Source: Streptomyces sp. IMTB 2501 (GTDB taxonomy: Bacteria; Actinomycetota; Actinomycetes; Streptomycetales; Streptomycetaceae). Taken from it: DNA of 64,000 nucleotides. Location: positions 62,277-126,276 of the forward strand of contig NZ_MQUS01000009.1 of NCBI RefSeq assembly GCF_001953885.1, written 5' to 3'. The position numbers were made by a program, and so were the translations under genes. Under the pieces are notes generated by a model. The model did not search any database. It worked only from the letters and a program-made list of their open reading frames with translations, and was not told where the DNA came from. Shown here in pieces: positions 39,480-47,363 of this stretch. Positions within the stretch are counted from its first letter, which is position 1. Every line of letters starts with the position of its first letter.

Positions 39480-40111
39480 TGAGGCGGCGGCACATCGGCT
39501 GGATCGCGGGGGCCGCGGCGGCGGTACTCGTCGCGGCCGGCGCGGTCACCTATGCGGTCGCCGAGGACTCCGGGGACGCGGGCCCGAGGACGCCGGGCGC
39601 GGAGTCGGCGGACGCCGGATTCGCGCGGGACATGGCCGTGCACCACCAGCAGGCCGTCGAGATGTCGTACATCGTGCGGGACCACACGAAGAACGAGGAA
39701 GTGCGGCGCCTCGCCTACGACATCGCGCAGACGCAGGCCAACCAGCGCGGCATGCTGCTGGGCTGGCTGGATCTGTGGGGGCTGCCGAAGGTGTCGGCGA
39801 AGCCGCCGATGGCCTGGATGGGCATGGGCGACATGCCCGAGCGCGGGGACGGCTCGCTGATGCCGGGTATGGCGACGAACACCGAGCTGAACAAGCTCCG
39901 GTCGCTGGACGGCAAGCAGGCCGAGGTCCTCTATCTGCAGCTGATGACGGACCATCACAAGGGCGGCATCCACATGGCCGAGGGCTGTGTGGCCAAGTGC
40001 ACCGTCGATGTGGAGAAGCGGCTCGCGCAGGGCATGGTCGACGCGCAGCAGTCGGAGCTTCAGATGATGGCCCAGATGCTCAAGGAGCGGGGAGCGAAAC
40101 CGCGTTCTTGA
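39479..40111 (+). CDS. DUF305 domain exported protein
   Basis: A 210-residue protein beginning VRRRHIGWIAGAAAAVLVAAG, a signal peptide or anchor. The helical DUF305 domain carries the two typical His motifs, DMAVHHQQAVEMS and LMTDHHKGGIHMAEGC, plus a Met-rich loop (MAWMGMGDMPERGDG). His/Met clusters of this type point to copper or other soft-metal binding, though function is unproven. GTG at 39479 is chosen because it overlaps the DUF3105 stop. The DUF3105-DUF305 pairing is a recurring actinobacterial arrangement. Confidence 0.9.
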   Translation: MRRRHIGWIAGAAAAVLVAAGAVTYAVAEDSGDAGPRTPGAESADAGFARDMAVHHQQAVEMSYIVRDHTKNEEVRRLAYDIAQTQANQRGMLLGWLDLWGLPKVSAKPPMAWMGMGDMPERGDGSLMPGMATNTELNKLRSLDGKQAEVLYLQLMTDHHKGGIHMAEGCVAKCTVDVEKRLAQGMVDAQQSELQMMAQMLKERGAKPRS

Positions 40112-40214
40112 ACAGGGGGCAACCTCATCCGTAACACAGCCGTAAGGATAAACGGCCCAAATCGCCCCAGCTGACGGTTGCTTGAGTCTCTCTTGACCTT
40201 TCCATTCCCCTGGC

Positions 40215-40227
40215 ATGAACGGTTCAT
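40215..40227. promoter_or_regulatory. 13-bp palindrome upstream of the sedolisin gene
   Basis: ATGAAC-G-GTTCAT is a perfect inverted repeat 118 bp before the sedolisin start, near TTGACC-like -35 sequence. Possible operator; the regulator is unknown. Confidence 0.4.
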
Positions 40228-40344
40228 CGAAAGAGTGACCCCCATCATGTGATCCACCCGACCGGCCGAACCGCCGCGGGCCGTCGCATGGACGCATGAC
40301 GTACCGACCACTACATGCATGCGAACCGCATCGCAGGGGGTTCT

Positions 40345-42291
40345 ATGAGATCCAACCGCGCCAAACTGCGCGCCGTGAGCCTGGCAGCGACACTGCCCAT
40401 GGTCGCAGGCGCGCTGGCGCTGGGCATACCCGCGGCGCACGCCGCGGACAGCCCCGCTCGTGACGCACTGAAGGGCACCAAGCCTCTCTGGGCCACGGCC
40501 AAGGCGGACAAGGGCGCGACCTCGAACAGCGCCCAGGTCAACGCCCGGGTCTACCTGGCCGGCAAGGACGCGGCCGGACTCGCCGCCTACGCCAAGGCCG
40601 TGTCCGACCCCAGCTCGCCGCTGTACGGCAAGTACCTGAGCGCCAAGAAGGCGCAGGCCCGCTTCGGGGCCACCAAGGCCCAGGTGACCGCCGTCAAGTC
40701 CTGGCTGACGTCGGCCGGTCTGAAGGTCACCGAGGTCACCCAGCACTACGTCGCCGTCTCCGGTGACGTGGCCGCCGCCGAGAAGGCGTTCGGCACCCAG
40801 CTGCACAACTACGCCAAGGGATCGGCCACTTACCGCGCCCCCGCGCAGACGGCCTCCGTGCCGGCCGGCCTGAAGGACGCCGTCCTGACCGTCACCGGCC
40901 TGGACAACGCCCCGCACATGGCGAACCACGACGACACGCTGCCGCCGCCGGACGCCGTGTTCAAGAACGCCGGGCCGTTCTCCTCGTACTACGGTTCGAA
41001 GATCGCGAGCACGCTGCCGGACGCGTACGGCCAGAAGGTCCCGTACGCGATCAAGGGCTACACCGGCAAGCAGCTGCGCGCCGCCTACGGCGCCGGCAAG
41101 TACACCGGCAAGGGCGTCCGCATCGCCATCACCGACGCCTACGCCTCGCCGACCCTCGCCTTCGACGCCGGCACGTACGCGGTGAAGAACGGCGACCAGG
41201 CCTGGAGGACCAGCCAGCTGCACCAGTCGCTGCCGGCCGCCTACACCAGGATCAGCGAGTGCAAGGCGGCCGGCTGGTACGGCGAGGAGACCCTGGACGT
41301 CGAGGCCGTGCACGCCGTCGCGCCCAACGCCGACGTCACCTACGTCGGCGCGGCCTCCTGCTACGACGACGACCTGCTGGCCTCCCTCAGCAAGGTCGTC
41401 GACAACCACCTGGCCGACATCGTCTCCAACTCCTGGGGCGACGTCGAGGCCAGCCAGACCCCGGACCTCGCGGCCGCCTACGACCAGGTCTTCCAGCTGG
41501 GCGCGGTGCAGGGCATCGGCTTCTACTTCTCCTCCGGTGACAACGGCGACGAGGTCGCCCACACCAAGACCAAGCAGGTCGACACCCCGGCCAACTCGGC
41601 ATGGGTGACCGCGGTCGGCGGTACGTCGCTGGCGGTCGGCAAGGGCGACACGTACCAGTGGGAGACCGGCTGGGGCACCGAGAAGGCGACCCTGTCGGCC
41701 GACGGCAAGAGCTGGACGAACTTCCCCGGCGCCTTCACCTCGGGCGCGGGCGGCGGCACCAGCAAGACGGTCGCCGAGCCGTACTACCAGAAGGGCGTGG
41801 TCCCGGACGCGCTGGCGCAGGCCAACAGCGCCTCCGGCAACCGCGTCGTCCCGGACATCGCGGCCATCGCCGACCCGAACACCGGCTTCCTGGTCGGCCA
41901 GACCCAGACCTTCCCGGACGGATCGCAGCAGTACAGCGAGTACCGCATCGGCGGCACCTCGCTCGCCGCTCCGGTGATCGCGGCGGTCCAGGCGCTGGCC
42001 CAGGAGGCGGGCGGCGGAAACGCGATCGGCTTCGCCAACCCGACGATCTACGCCAAGTACGGCAAGAAGGGCGTCTTCCACGACGTCACGGACAACCCGA
42101 CGGGCTCCGGCCTGGCGGTCGCCCGCGTGGACTTCGCCAACGGCCTGGACGCCAAGGGCGGCCTGCTGTACTCGGTCCGCAGCCTCGGCAAGGACAGCTC
42201 GCTGTCCGCGACGAAGGGCTACGACGACGTGACGGGCGTGGGCTCGCCCGCGGACGGTTACGTCCAGTCGTACGCGGCGAAGAAGCACTGA
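40345..42291 (+). CDS. Secreted S53 (sedolisin) serine-carboxyl protease
   Basis: A 648-residue exported protease. Signal peptide to about residue 33 (...IPAAHA), then an activation propeptide (about 35-205: YLAGKDAAGLAAYAKAVSDP, YVAVSGDVAAAEKAFGT) and the peptidase S53 domain. The catalytic residues are visible: Glu and Asp in GEETLDVEAVHAVAP, the oxyanion Asp in SNSWGDVE, and Ser in GGTSLAAPVIAAV. The calcium-site region near the end is DDVTGVGSPADGY. The ATG at 40345 follows AGGGGG. The enzyme should be secreted as a zymogen and mature in acid conditions, as in the sedolisin family. Confidence 0.93.
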   Translation: MRSNRAKLRAVSLAATLPMVAGALALGIPAAHAADSPARDALKGTKPLWATAKADKGATSNSAQVNARVYLAGKDAAGLAAYAKAVSDPSSPLYGKYLSAKKAQARFGATKAQVTAVKSWLTSAGLKVTEVTQHYVAVSGDVAAAEKAFGTQLHNYAKGSATYRAPAQTASVPAGLKDAVLTVTGLDNAPHMANHDDTLPPPDAVFKNAGPFSSYYGSKIASTLPDAYGQKVPYAIKGYTGKQLRAAYGAGKYTGKGVRIAITDAYASPTLAFDAGTYAVKNGDQAWRTSQLHQSLPAAYTRISECKAAGWYGEETLDVEAVHAVAPNADVTYVGAASCYDDDLLASLSKVVDNHLADIVSNSWGDVEASQTPDLAAAYDQVFQLGAVQGIGFYFSSGDNGDEVAHTKTKQVDTPANSAWVTAVGGTSLAVGKGDTYQWETGWGTEKATLSADGKSWTNFPGAFTSGAGGGTSKTVAEPYYQKGVVPDALAQANSASGNRVVPDIAAIADPNTGFLVGQTQTFPDGSQQYSEYRIGGTSLAAPVIAAVQALAQEAGGGNAIGFANPTIYAKYGKKGVFHDVTDNPTGSGLAVARVDFANGLDAKGGLLYSVRSLGKDSSLSATKGYDDVTGVGSPADGYVQSYAAKKH

Positions 42292-42328
42292 GCCGCTGAC
42301 ACAACTGACGCGCTGACGCGCTGAGCGG

Positions 42329-42363
42329 AGGGGCGTGGGGTCTTGCCGACCTCACGCCCCTTT
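42329..42363 (+). terminator. Terminator after the sedolisin gene
   Basis: AGGGGCGTGGGGTC (42329-42342) pairs with GACCTCACGCCCCT (42348-42361) with one G-U position and a 5-nt loop, followed by TTTCG. About 38 bp after the stop codon. Confidence 0.8.
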
Positions 42364-42756
42364 CGCGTTCTGCGGCTTCGAAGTCCGGCCCCGCACAACG
42401 GAGTTACCGGCGGACGTCATCGACCACGTCGGCGGCTCACGGCCGCACCTGCATCGAGGTGACCGACCCCGGTCCGCGCGCCATTTAGCACGCCTCACCT
42501 CGCCACGCGTGCACCGACACGCCAGCACGAGTGGGTGAGCGGGAGTCAGGAGATCACCCTAAAGGCCTAATAGTATGTCAATCCCACATTTTCTATGGTG
42601 ACTTGACCTTCTGTCGACGCGCCGATCCGGGCCAGAGATACCCCAAACGGCACCATGTCAGCAATCTTCCGATATTGCCGATATGACATCTCTAAGTACT
42701 TTTGATCTCGAGCCGGCTGACGAGCTGGCATCTGAGACACAAGACAGGAGAAAGAC
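42364..42756. other. AT-richer intergenic stretch
   Basis: The last 220 bp (about 42537-42756) are clearly poorer in G/C than the rest of the window. They contain a tandem pair of 9-bp units, CCGATATTG CCGATATGA (42669-42686). A minus-strand frame of 40 codons (42567-42689, beginning MSYRQYRKIADMVPFG) is open but uses A/T-ending codons freely and lacks a good ribosome site. No gene is called. Confidence 0.5.
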
Positions 42757-43248
42757 ATGAATCTCGCCCGTACGAACATGGTGGCGGCTGCCGTAGGCGC
42801 AGCCGCAGCTCTTGTCGCGACAGGCATCACCTACGCTTCTGCCGCCTCCGACCCGGCGCCTGCCGCAGCTCCGATGGCTGCCGCCAGCGCGCCCCGGGAC
42901 GGCGGCACGCAGAGCAAGGGCAACGAGGGTGGCCGCGAGGAGGAAGGCCGGGGCGGCCGGGAAGGCCGGGAAGGCCGCATCCAGATCAACGAGCGCTCCT
43001 ACTCCTCCCACCCTGGCGACTGCATCACCGTCGTCAGCGGCCTGGGCGCCAAGACCCTCAACATCCGCAACGACAGCCACAAGACCGTCGAGGTGTTCCG
43101 CGGCGCGGTCTGCGACAACGGCGGTCCCATCGCCACCGTCGGACCCCACAGCGACAGCTTCGGCGTGCGCGCCTGCCCGCCCGAGGGCATCGAGGTCGAA
43201 AACGGAGTGATCGCCAGCTTCCGCGTGGTTCGCCACCACGAGGACTGA
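42757..43248 (+). CDS. Small secreted protein with Gly/Arg/Glu-rich linker
   Basis: A 163-residue exported protein of unknown function. Signal peptide residues 1-30 (MNLARTNMVAAAVGAAAALVATGITYASA), an Ala/Pro stretch, a GGREEEGRGGREGREGR charged linker (near residues 58-74), then a compact beta-rich domain of about 85 residues with three Cys (GDCITVV, AVCDNG, RACPPEG). The start has GGAGAAA upstream. It stands alone behind an A/T-rich region, and a strong hairpin follows. No catalytic motif is seen; a surface or structural role is possible. Confidence 0.72.
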   Translation: MNLARTNMVAAAVGAAAALVATGITYASAASDPAPAAAPMAAASAPRDGGTQSKGNEGGREEEGRGGREGREGRIQINERSYSSHPGDCITVVSGLGAKTLNIRNDSHKTVEVFRGAVCDNGGPIATVGPHSDSFGVRACPPEGIEVENGVIASFRVVRHHED

Positions 43249-43270
43249 TCCTGAGTCGGCTGCACGATGT

Positions 43271-43305
43271 GGAGCCCCGGCCCGCCGGAATCGGGCCGGG
43301 GCTCC
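43271..43305 (+). terminator. Terminator hairpin
   Basis: GGAGCCCCGGCCCG (43271-43284) pairs perfectly with CGGGCCGGGGCTCC (43292-43305) around a 7-nt loop, 22 bp after the stop of the small secreted protein gene. No U run, as is common for Streptomyces terminators. Confidence 0.8.
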
Positions 43306-43631
43306 GGTCCCGACCATTGTCCGACACCCTCGCGCCGTGCACACCCTGCCCGACCCGGACGCCAGGCACCGCAGCCCGGTGTCCCGGCAGCCGTCCTTGC
43401 CTTCACCGGCCGATCCGCCCGGTGATGTCCGCCCGAACACCTCCCGTTGGCGTATGCCCCCCGTGGCATGGCCGCCGGCCTTCTGCCGGCGTTTCCCCAC
43501 GCCCGAGCGGGTGACGAAGGGCGCGAGCGGCAGTCCGGCGGCGTGCATGGCGTGATGGTCGCCGCCGGGCCGTGCACGTGCCCCGGTGGCAACATCCGTA
43601 TCCGCGACACCGCGGGGTGAGCGAGGTGAGT
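43306..43631. other. Intergenic stretch with a possible 50-codon reading frame
   Basis: No gene is called. One + strand frame from ATG 43468 to TGA 43620 (50 codons, containing PCTCPGGNIRIRDTAG near its end) has G/C-biased third positions in its 3' half, and its stop overlaps an alternative GTG (43617) of the next gene. There is no strong ribosome site. Confidence 0.35.
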
Positions 43632-44099
43632 ATGCGCCTGGTGGAGGACGCGAGCGACGACACCTATGTCCTGGACATCTTCGACATCACATTGACTCCC
43701 GCATTGCCGTGGCTCGGGCACCAGGTCCGCTGGGAGATGGGCGGCCTCCTCAAGGAAGCCGTCGATCTGACCCGGGTCACCTGCAATGTGATCATGAAGT
43801 TCGGTCCGGTGAAGATGCTGGACAGGAGCTACCGGCTGCCCGATCTGCTGGCGCGCATGGGCGCGAGACTGCAGGGTGACCCGAGGCTGCCCGCCGGGCC
43901 GTGGAAGCAGGTGTGGCACCTCCGGCTTCCCGAGACGGTGCCCGTGGCCCAGCACCGGATCCGGCTGCGCGCACGGACAGGGAACGGAAAGAACTTCCTG
44001 GCCCTGGACATCCCCCTGGACTTCAGCCGCAGATTCCGCCCAACACCCGGCGGCAACGGCTCACGCGTGCTACCCGCAGGCTGGGCCCACAGCAGCTGA
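43632..44099 (+). CDS. Possible ML-domain (MD-2/NPC2-like) lipid-recognition protein
   Basis: A 155-residue protein without a signal peptide. No firm family assignment, but residue pattern and order fit the ML beta-sandwich: an opening LDIFDITLTPALPWLGHQV, a middle VIMKFGPVKMLDRSYRLPDLL that parallels the 'KYG-IKLL-KT-DLC' strand of fungal phospholipid-transfer ML proteins, then LPAGPWKQVW, LPETVPVAQHRIRLRART and FLALDIPLDFS. Only one Cys is present, so the disulfides of secreted ML proteins are absent, which fits a cytoplasmic protein. The ATG at 43632 has GAGG 5 nt upstream; GTG 43617 and 43626 are alternatives. Confidence 0.6.
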   Translation: MRLVEDASDDTYVLDIFDITLTPALPWLGHQVRWEMGGLLKEAVDLTRVTCNVIMKFGPVKMLDRSYRLPDLLARMGARLQGDPRLPAGPWKQVWHLRLPETVPVAQHRIRLRARTGNGKNFLALDIPLDFSRRFRPTPGGNGSRVLPAGWAHSS

Positions 44100-44101
44100 C
44101 A

Positions 44102-45322
44102 TCAGTGGCGCAGCGCCGCCGGCTCCTCGGGCAGGTGGGAGGCGACCAACCTCTCCCGCCCCACCGACGGGGTCCGACGCCGGTCGACGGCGTACGCCAC
44201 CGCCGCCACACCAAGCCCCAGCACGGCGAGCATCGCACCCGCCAGCGCGGGCGAGGTCGTACCGAAGTGCGCCGCGAGGGCCAGTCCGCCGATCCAGGCG
44301 CCGCCGGCATTCGCCAGATTGAAGGCGGCCTGGTTGGCGGAGGAGGCCAGGGAGGGGGCTCCGGCTGCCTTCTCCATCACCATCAACTGGAGCGGCGTAC
44401 CCGTGACGAACGCAGCCATACCCAGCAGGGTCACGCCCACCGCCGCACTCCACTCCGCCCGCATCAGCAGCGGGAACAGCAGCAGCACCGTACCGAGGGA
44501 GGCCAGCCCGCCGAACAGCGTCCCCCGCAGTGAGTGGTCCGCCAGGCGGCCGCCCAGCAGGTTGCCCGCCGTCGCACCGACGCCGAAGAGCGCCAGCAGC
44601 AGAGTGACGCTGCCCTCGGCGTACCCGGCGGTGCCCGTCAGCATCGGGGTCACATAGCTGTACGCCGCGAACAGCGCCCCGAAGCCCGCCACCGTCGTAC
44701 CGAGGGCCAGCCACACCGGCAGGGACTTCAGCGCGGCCAGTTCGTCGCGCAGCCCTGCCGGCGCGGCGGCATGCCCCCTGTCCTGCGGGATCAGCAGGGC
44801 CAGCGAGGCGATCGCGGCCAGGCCGATCGCGCTCACGGCCAGGAACGTCGACCGCCAGCCCAGGTGCTGGCCCATCAGCGTCGCCACCGGCACGCCCGCG
44901 ATGTTGGCGACGGTCAGGCCGAGGAACATCAGCGACACCGAGCGGGCCTTGCGCTCCGGCGGGACCAGCGACGTCGCCACGACCGCGCCCACGCCGAAGA
45001 AGGCGCCGTGCGGCAGGCCGCTGAGGAAGCGGGCGGCGAGCAGGGAGCCATTGCCGGGGGCGAACGCCGACAGGGCGTTGCCCGCGACGAACAGTGCCAT
45101 CAGGGCGATCAGGACCGTGCGGCGGGACATACGGGCCGTGAGCGCGGCGAGCAGCGGGGCGCCGATGACGACGCCCAGCGCGTACGCCGAGACCAGGTGT
45201 CCTGCGGTGGGGATCGAGATGCGCAGGTCGTCCGCGACGTCGGGCAGCAGGCCCATCATCACGAACTCGGTCGTACCTATTCCGAAAGCGCCGACGGCCA
45301 GAGCGAGCAGGGCCAGGGGCAT
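44102..45322 (-). CDS. MFS efflux transporter (DHA1/AraJ-like)
   Basis: A 406-residue carrier with 12 membrane segments. The first segment, LALAVGAFGIGTTEFVMMGLLPDVA, contains the GTTEFV signature of the arabinose-efflux/chloramphenicol-resistance group; motif A is LTARMSRRTVL and LSGLPHGAFFGVGA is typical of segment 4. Likely exports a small toxic compound or sugar by proton antiport. The ATG at 45322 puts TM1 at the N-terminus; its ribosome site is weak. The gene ends 2 bp from the convergent ML-like gene. Confidence 0.88.
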   Translation of the reverse strand: MPLALLALAVGAFGIGTTEFVMMGLLPDVADDLRISIPTAGHLVSAYALGVVIGAPLLAALTARMSRRTVLIALMALFVAGNALSAFAPGNGSLLAARFLSGLPHGAFFGVGAVVATSLVPPERKARSVSLMFLGLTVANIAGVPVATLMGQHLGWRSTFLAVSAIGLAAIASLALLIPQDRGHAAAPAGLRDELAALKSLPVWLALGTTVAGFGALFAAYSYVTPMLTGTAGYAEGSVTLLLALFGVGATAGNLLGGRLADHSLRGTLFGGLASLGTVLLLFPLLMRAEWSAAVGVTLLGMAAFVTGTPLQLMVMEKAAGAPSLASSANQAAFNLANAGGAWIGGLALAAHFGTTSPALAGAMLAVLGLGVAAVAYAVDRRRTPSVGRERLVASHLPEEPAALRH

Positions 45323-45417
45323 GAAGGGCCTGTGCCTTTCGAAGTCAGGGAGCGGAGTTCCGTGCGTTTTAAGTTCAGCAGCGGAACAAAGTCTCTCAGG
45401 CCCAGTATTCCCACCGG

Positions 45418-46467
45418 TTACGAGGACGTGTCCAGCTTCACACGGGCGGCCACCGGAAGGTGATCGCTGCCGGTGCGCGGCAGCGTCCAGGAGCTCTCCG
45501 GCTCCACTCCCCTGACCATGATCTGGTCGATCCGCGCCATCGGGAACGACGCCGGCCAGCTGAACCCGAAGCCACTGCCCGCCGCACCCTGCGTGGAGCG
45601 CATCTGCGAGGTGACCCCGTTGAGCGAGCGGTCGTTCATCGTGCCGTTCAGATCGCCGAGCAGGACCACCCGCTTCAGCGGCTCCTCGGCGATGGCCTCG
45701 CCGAGCGCGTCGGCGCTGGTGTCGCGCTGCCGGGCGGTGAAGCCGGCCTCCACCTTCACCCGGACCGAGGGCATGTGGGCGACGTACACCGCGACCTGCC
45801 CCTTGGGCGTCGACACGGTGGCACGCATCGCACGCTCCCAGCCCAGCTTGATGTCGACGGCCTGCACGTCGGTCATCGGGTACTTGCTCCACAGGCCGAC
45901 CGTGCCGACGACCGCGTGGTGCTGGTACGTCGGCGCGAGCGCCTTCTCGTACACGGGCACCTCGCTGCCGGGGACCTCCTCCAGGGCCAGGATCTCGGCA
46001 CCGGAGGAGGCCACGGAGCGGGCGGTCGCCGGGGGGTCGGGGTTCTCCGCGTTGACGTTGTGCGTCGCCACCATCAGGTCGCCGCCCGAGCCCGACTTGT
46101 CGGTGAGCAGCCCGCCGAAGAGGTTCAGCCACACGATCGCCGGGAGGAGTACGGCGATCAGCGCGGTCGCCGACTTCCGGATCAGGCCGAGCAGCAGCAG
46201 CACCGGGACGGCGAGGCCCAGCCAGGGCAGAAACGTCTCCGTCAGGCTGCCGAGGTTGCCCACCTTGTTCGAGATGTGCGAGTGCAGCAGCATCACCAGG
46301 GCGAGGAGCAGGGCCAGCACCGCGAGGACGATGCCGCGGCGCCAGATGCGTGGATCGCCACGCCATCCTGAGAAGAGCCGACGCATCAGGCGCCGAAGCC
46401 GGGATCCCGGTCGCTCGGGCCCCGAGCCGCCGTCCGCCGTCTCCGTCATGTACGCCTGCTGCGCCAT
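45418..46467 (-). CDS. Membrane-bound endonuclease/exonuclease/phosphatase family protein
   Basis: A 349-residue protein. An Arg-rich cytosolic lead precedes three hydrophobic helices (about residues 45-65, 75-95, 100-122), then an extracytoplasmic EEP domain with the metal and catalytic signature residues: Asn in ATHNVNAENPDP, Glu in ILALEEVPGSE, Asp-x-Asn in LLGDLNGTMNDRS and Asp-His in TGSDHLPVAA. The fold cleaves phosphodiesters (nucleic acids, phospholipids, phosphoinositides); the substrate here is unknown. The ATG at 46467 has GAGG about 8 nt upstream. It precedes the MFS gene by 95 bp on the same strand. Confidence 0.88.
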   Translation of the reverse strand: MAQQAYMTETADGGSGPERPGSRLRRLMRRLFSGWRGDPRIWRRGIVLAVLALLLALVMLLHSHISNKVGNLGSLTETFLPWLGLAVPVLLLLGLIRKSATALIAVLLPAIVWLNLFGGLLTDKSGSGGDLMVATHNVNAENPDPPATARSVASSGAEILALEEVPGSEVPVYEKALAPTYQHHAVVGTVGLWSKYPMTDVQAVDIKLGWERAMRATVSTPKGQVAVYVAHMPSVRVKVEAGFTARQRDTSADALGEAIAEEPLKRVVLLGDLNGTMNDRSLNGVTSQMRSTQGAAGSGFGFSWPASFPMARIDQIMVRGVEPESSWTLPRTGSDHLPVAARVKLDTSS

Positions 46468-46656
46468 ACCGTCTGCCTCACTGCCTGCCGTGCACACCGT
46501 CGTTCCCCCGTGTGTTCTTCCGACCCTAGGGGATGATCGGCTCCGGACCCGCCGTCCCATGACGGCCGTACGGAAGACGAGGACGAACGGGGCGAGGCGG
46601 CGAGTTCCAGCTGCCCCAGAAACGCGGGGGGCTGTGACAAAACGCGCACATGAGTG

Positions 46657-47286
46657 CTACGAGGCTGTCGAGCTGACAGGCCGTAGGCCGTCCAGGACCC
46701 GGTCGACGATCTCCTCCGCCAGCCCCTCGGGCAGCTCGGCGTCGGGGCGCATGATGGCGCGCACCAGCATGGGGCCGACGAACATGTCGTTGGCCAGTTC
46801 CAGGTCGACGTCCGGCCGCAGTTCGCCGTTCTCGCGCGCCCGGCGCAGCACCTCCATGGCGAGGGCGCGACGGGGTGCGACGACGGTGGCGTGGTACTCC
46901 GACCAGATCCTGGGGCTGGACTTCATCTGCGCGTACACGTTGTGCAGGATCGCCGAGGAGCGGCTGGCGAGGCCGCGGCGGCGCAGGGACTCCAGCAGCA
47001 CGACGAGGTCGTCGCGCAGACAGGTGCCGGGAAGTTCGGGGTCGGGGGGCTCCGCGGCGCGTACGACGTCGACGAACAGCTCTTCCTTGCCGCGCCAGCG
47101 GCGGTAGATGGTGGCCTTGCCGACGCCGGCCGTGCGCGCCACGCGCTCCATGGAGAGTTCGGCGAGTGGTACGCCGTCCTCCAGGAGCTTCATCACGCCT
47201 TCCAGGATGGCCCGTTCCGCGGCCTCGCTGCGGGGGCGTCCCCGCACGGGCCCGTCCGGTCGCGGCCGGCTGCCGGCAAGGCTCAC
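46657..47286 (-). CDS. TetR-family regulator of the adjacent DHA2 exporter
   Basis: A 209-residue repressor-type protein. Helix-turn-helix: LAELSMERVARTAGVGKATIYRRWRGKEELF (recognition helix near residues 47-58), preceded by RGRPRSEAAERAILEGVM. The C-terminal domain (SSAILHNVYAQMKSSPRIW) is of the TetR_C type seen in antibiotic-efflux regulators. GTG at 47286 is selected because GGAGAGGA lies 9 nt upstream. It follows the MFS exporter gene by 77 bp on the same strand, and a palindrome before the exporter is its likely operator. Confidence 0.9.
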   Translation of the reverse strand: MSLAGSRPRPDGPVRGRPRSEAAERAILEGVMKLLEDGVPLAELSMERVARTAGVGKATIYRRWRGKEELFVDVVRAAEPPDPELPGTCLRDDLVVLLESLRRRGLASRSSAILHNVYAQMKSSPRIWSEYHATVVAPRRALAMEVLRRARENGELRPDVDLELANDMFVGPMLVRAIMRPDAELPEGLAEEIVDRVLDGLRPVSSTAS

Positions 47287-47363
47287 GTCGATCCGTCCTC
47301 TCCCTGTGCTGCGGGCATTGTCCCGCAGCCGCCTCCTTCCCCCGTGAAAGCCCGTGCCCCGCG

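Noticed and set aside
42567-42689. A 40-codon minus-strand gene (MSYRQYRKIADMVPFG...)
   Set aside because: Weak ribosome site, atypical codon use and no homology visible; kept only as an observation on the A/T-rich island.
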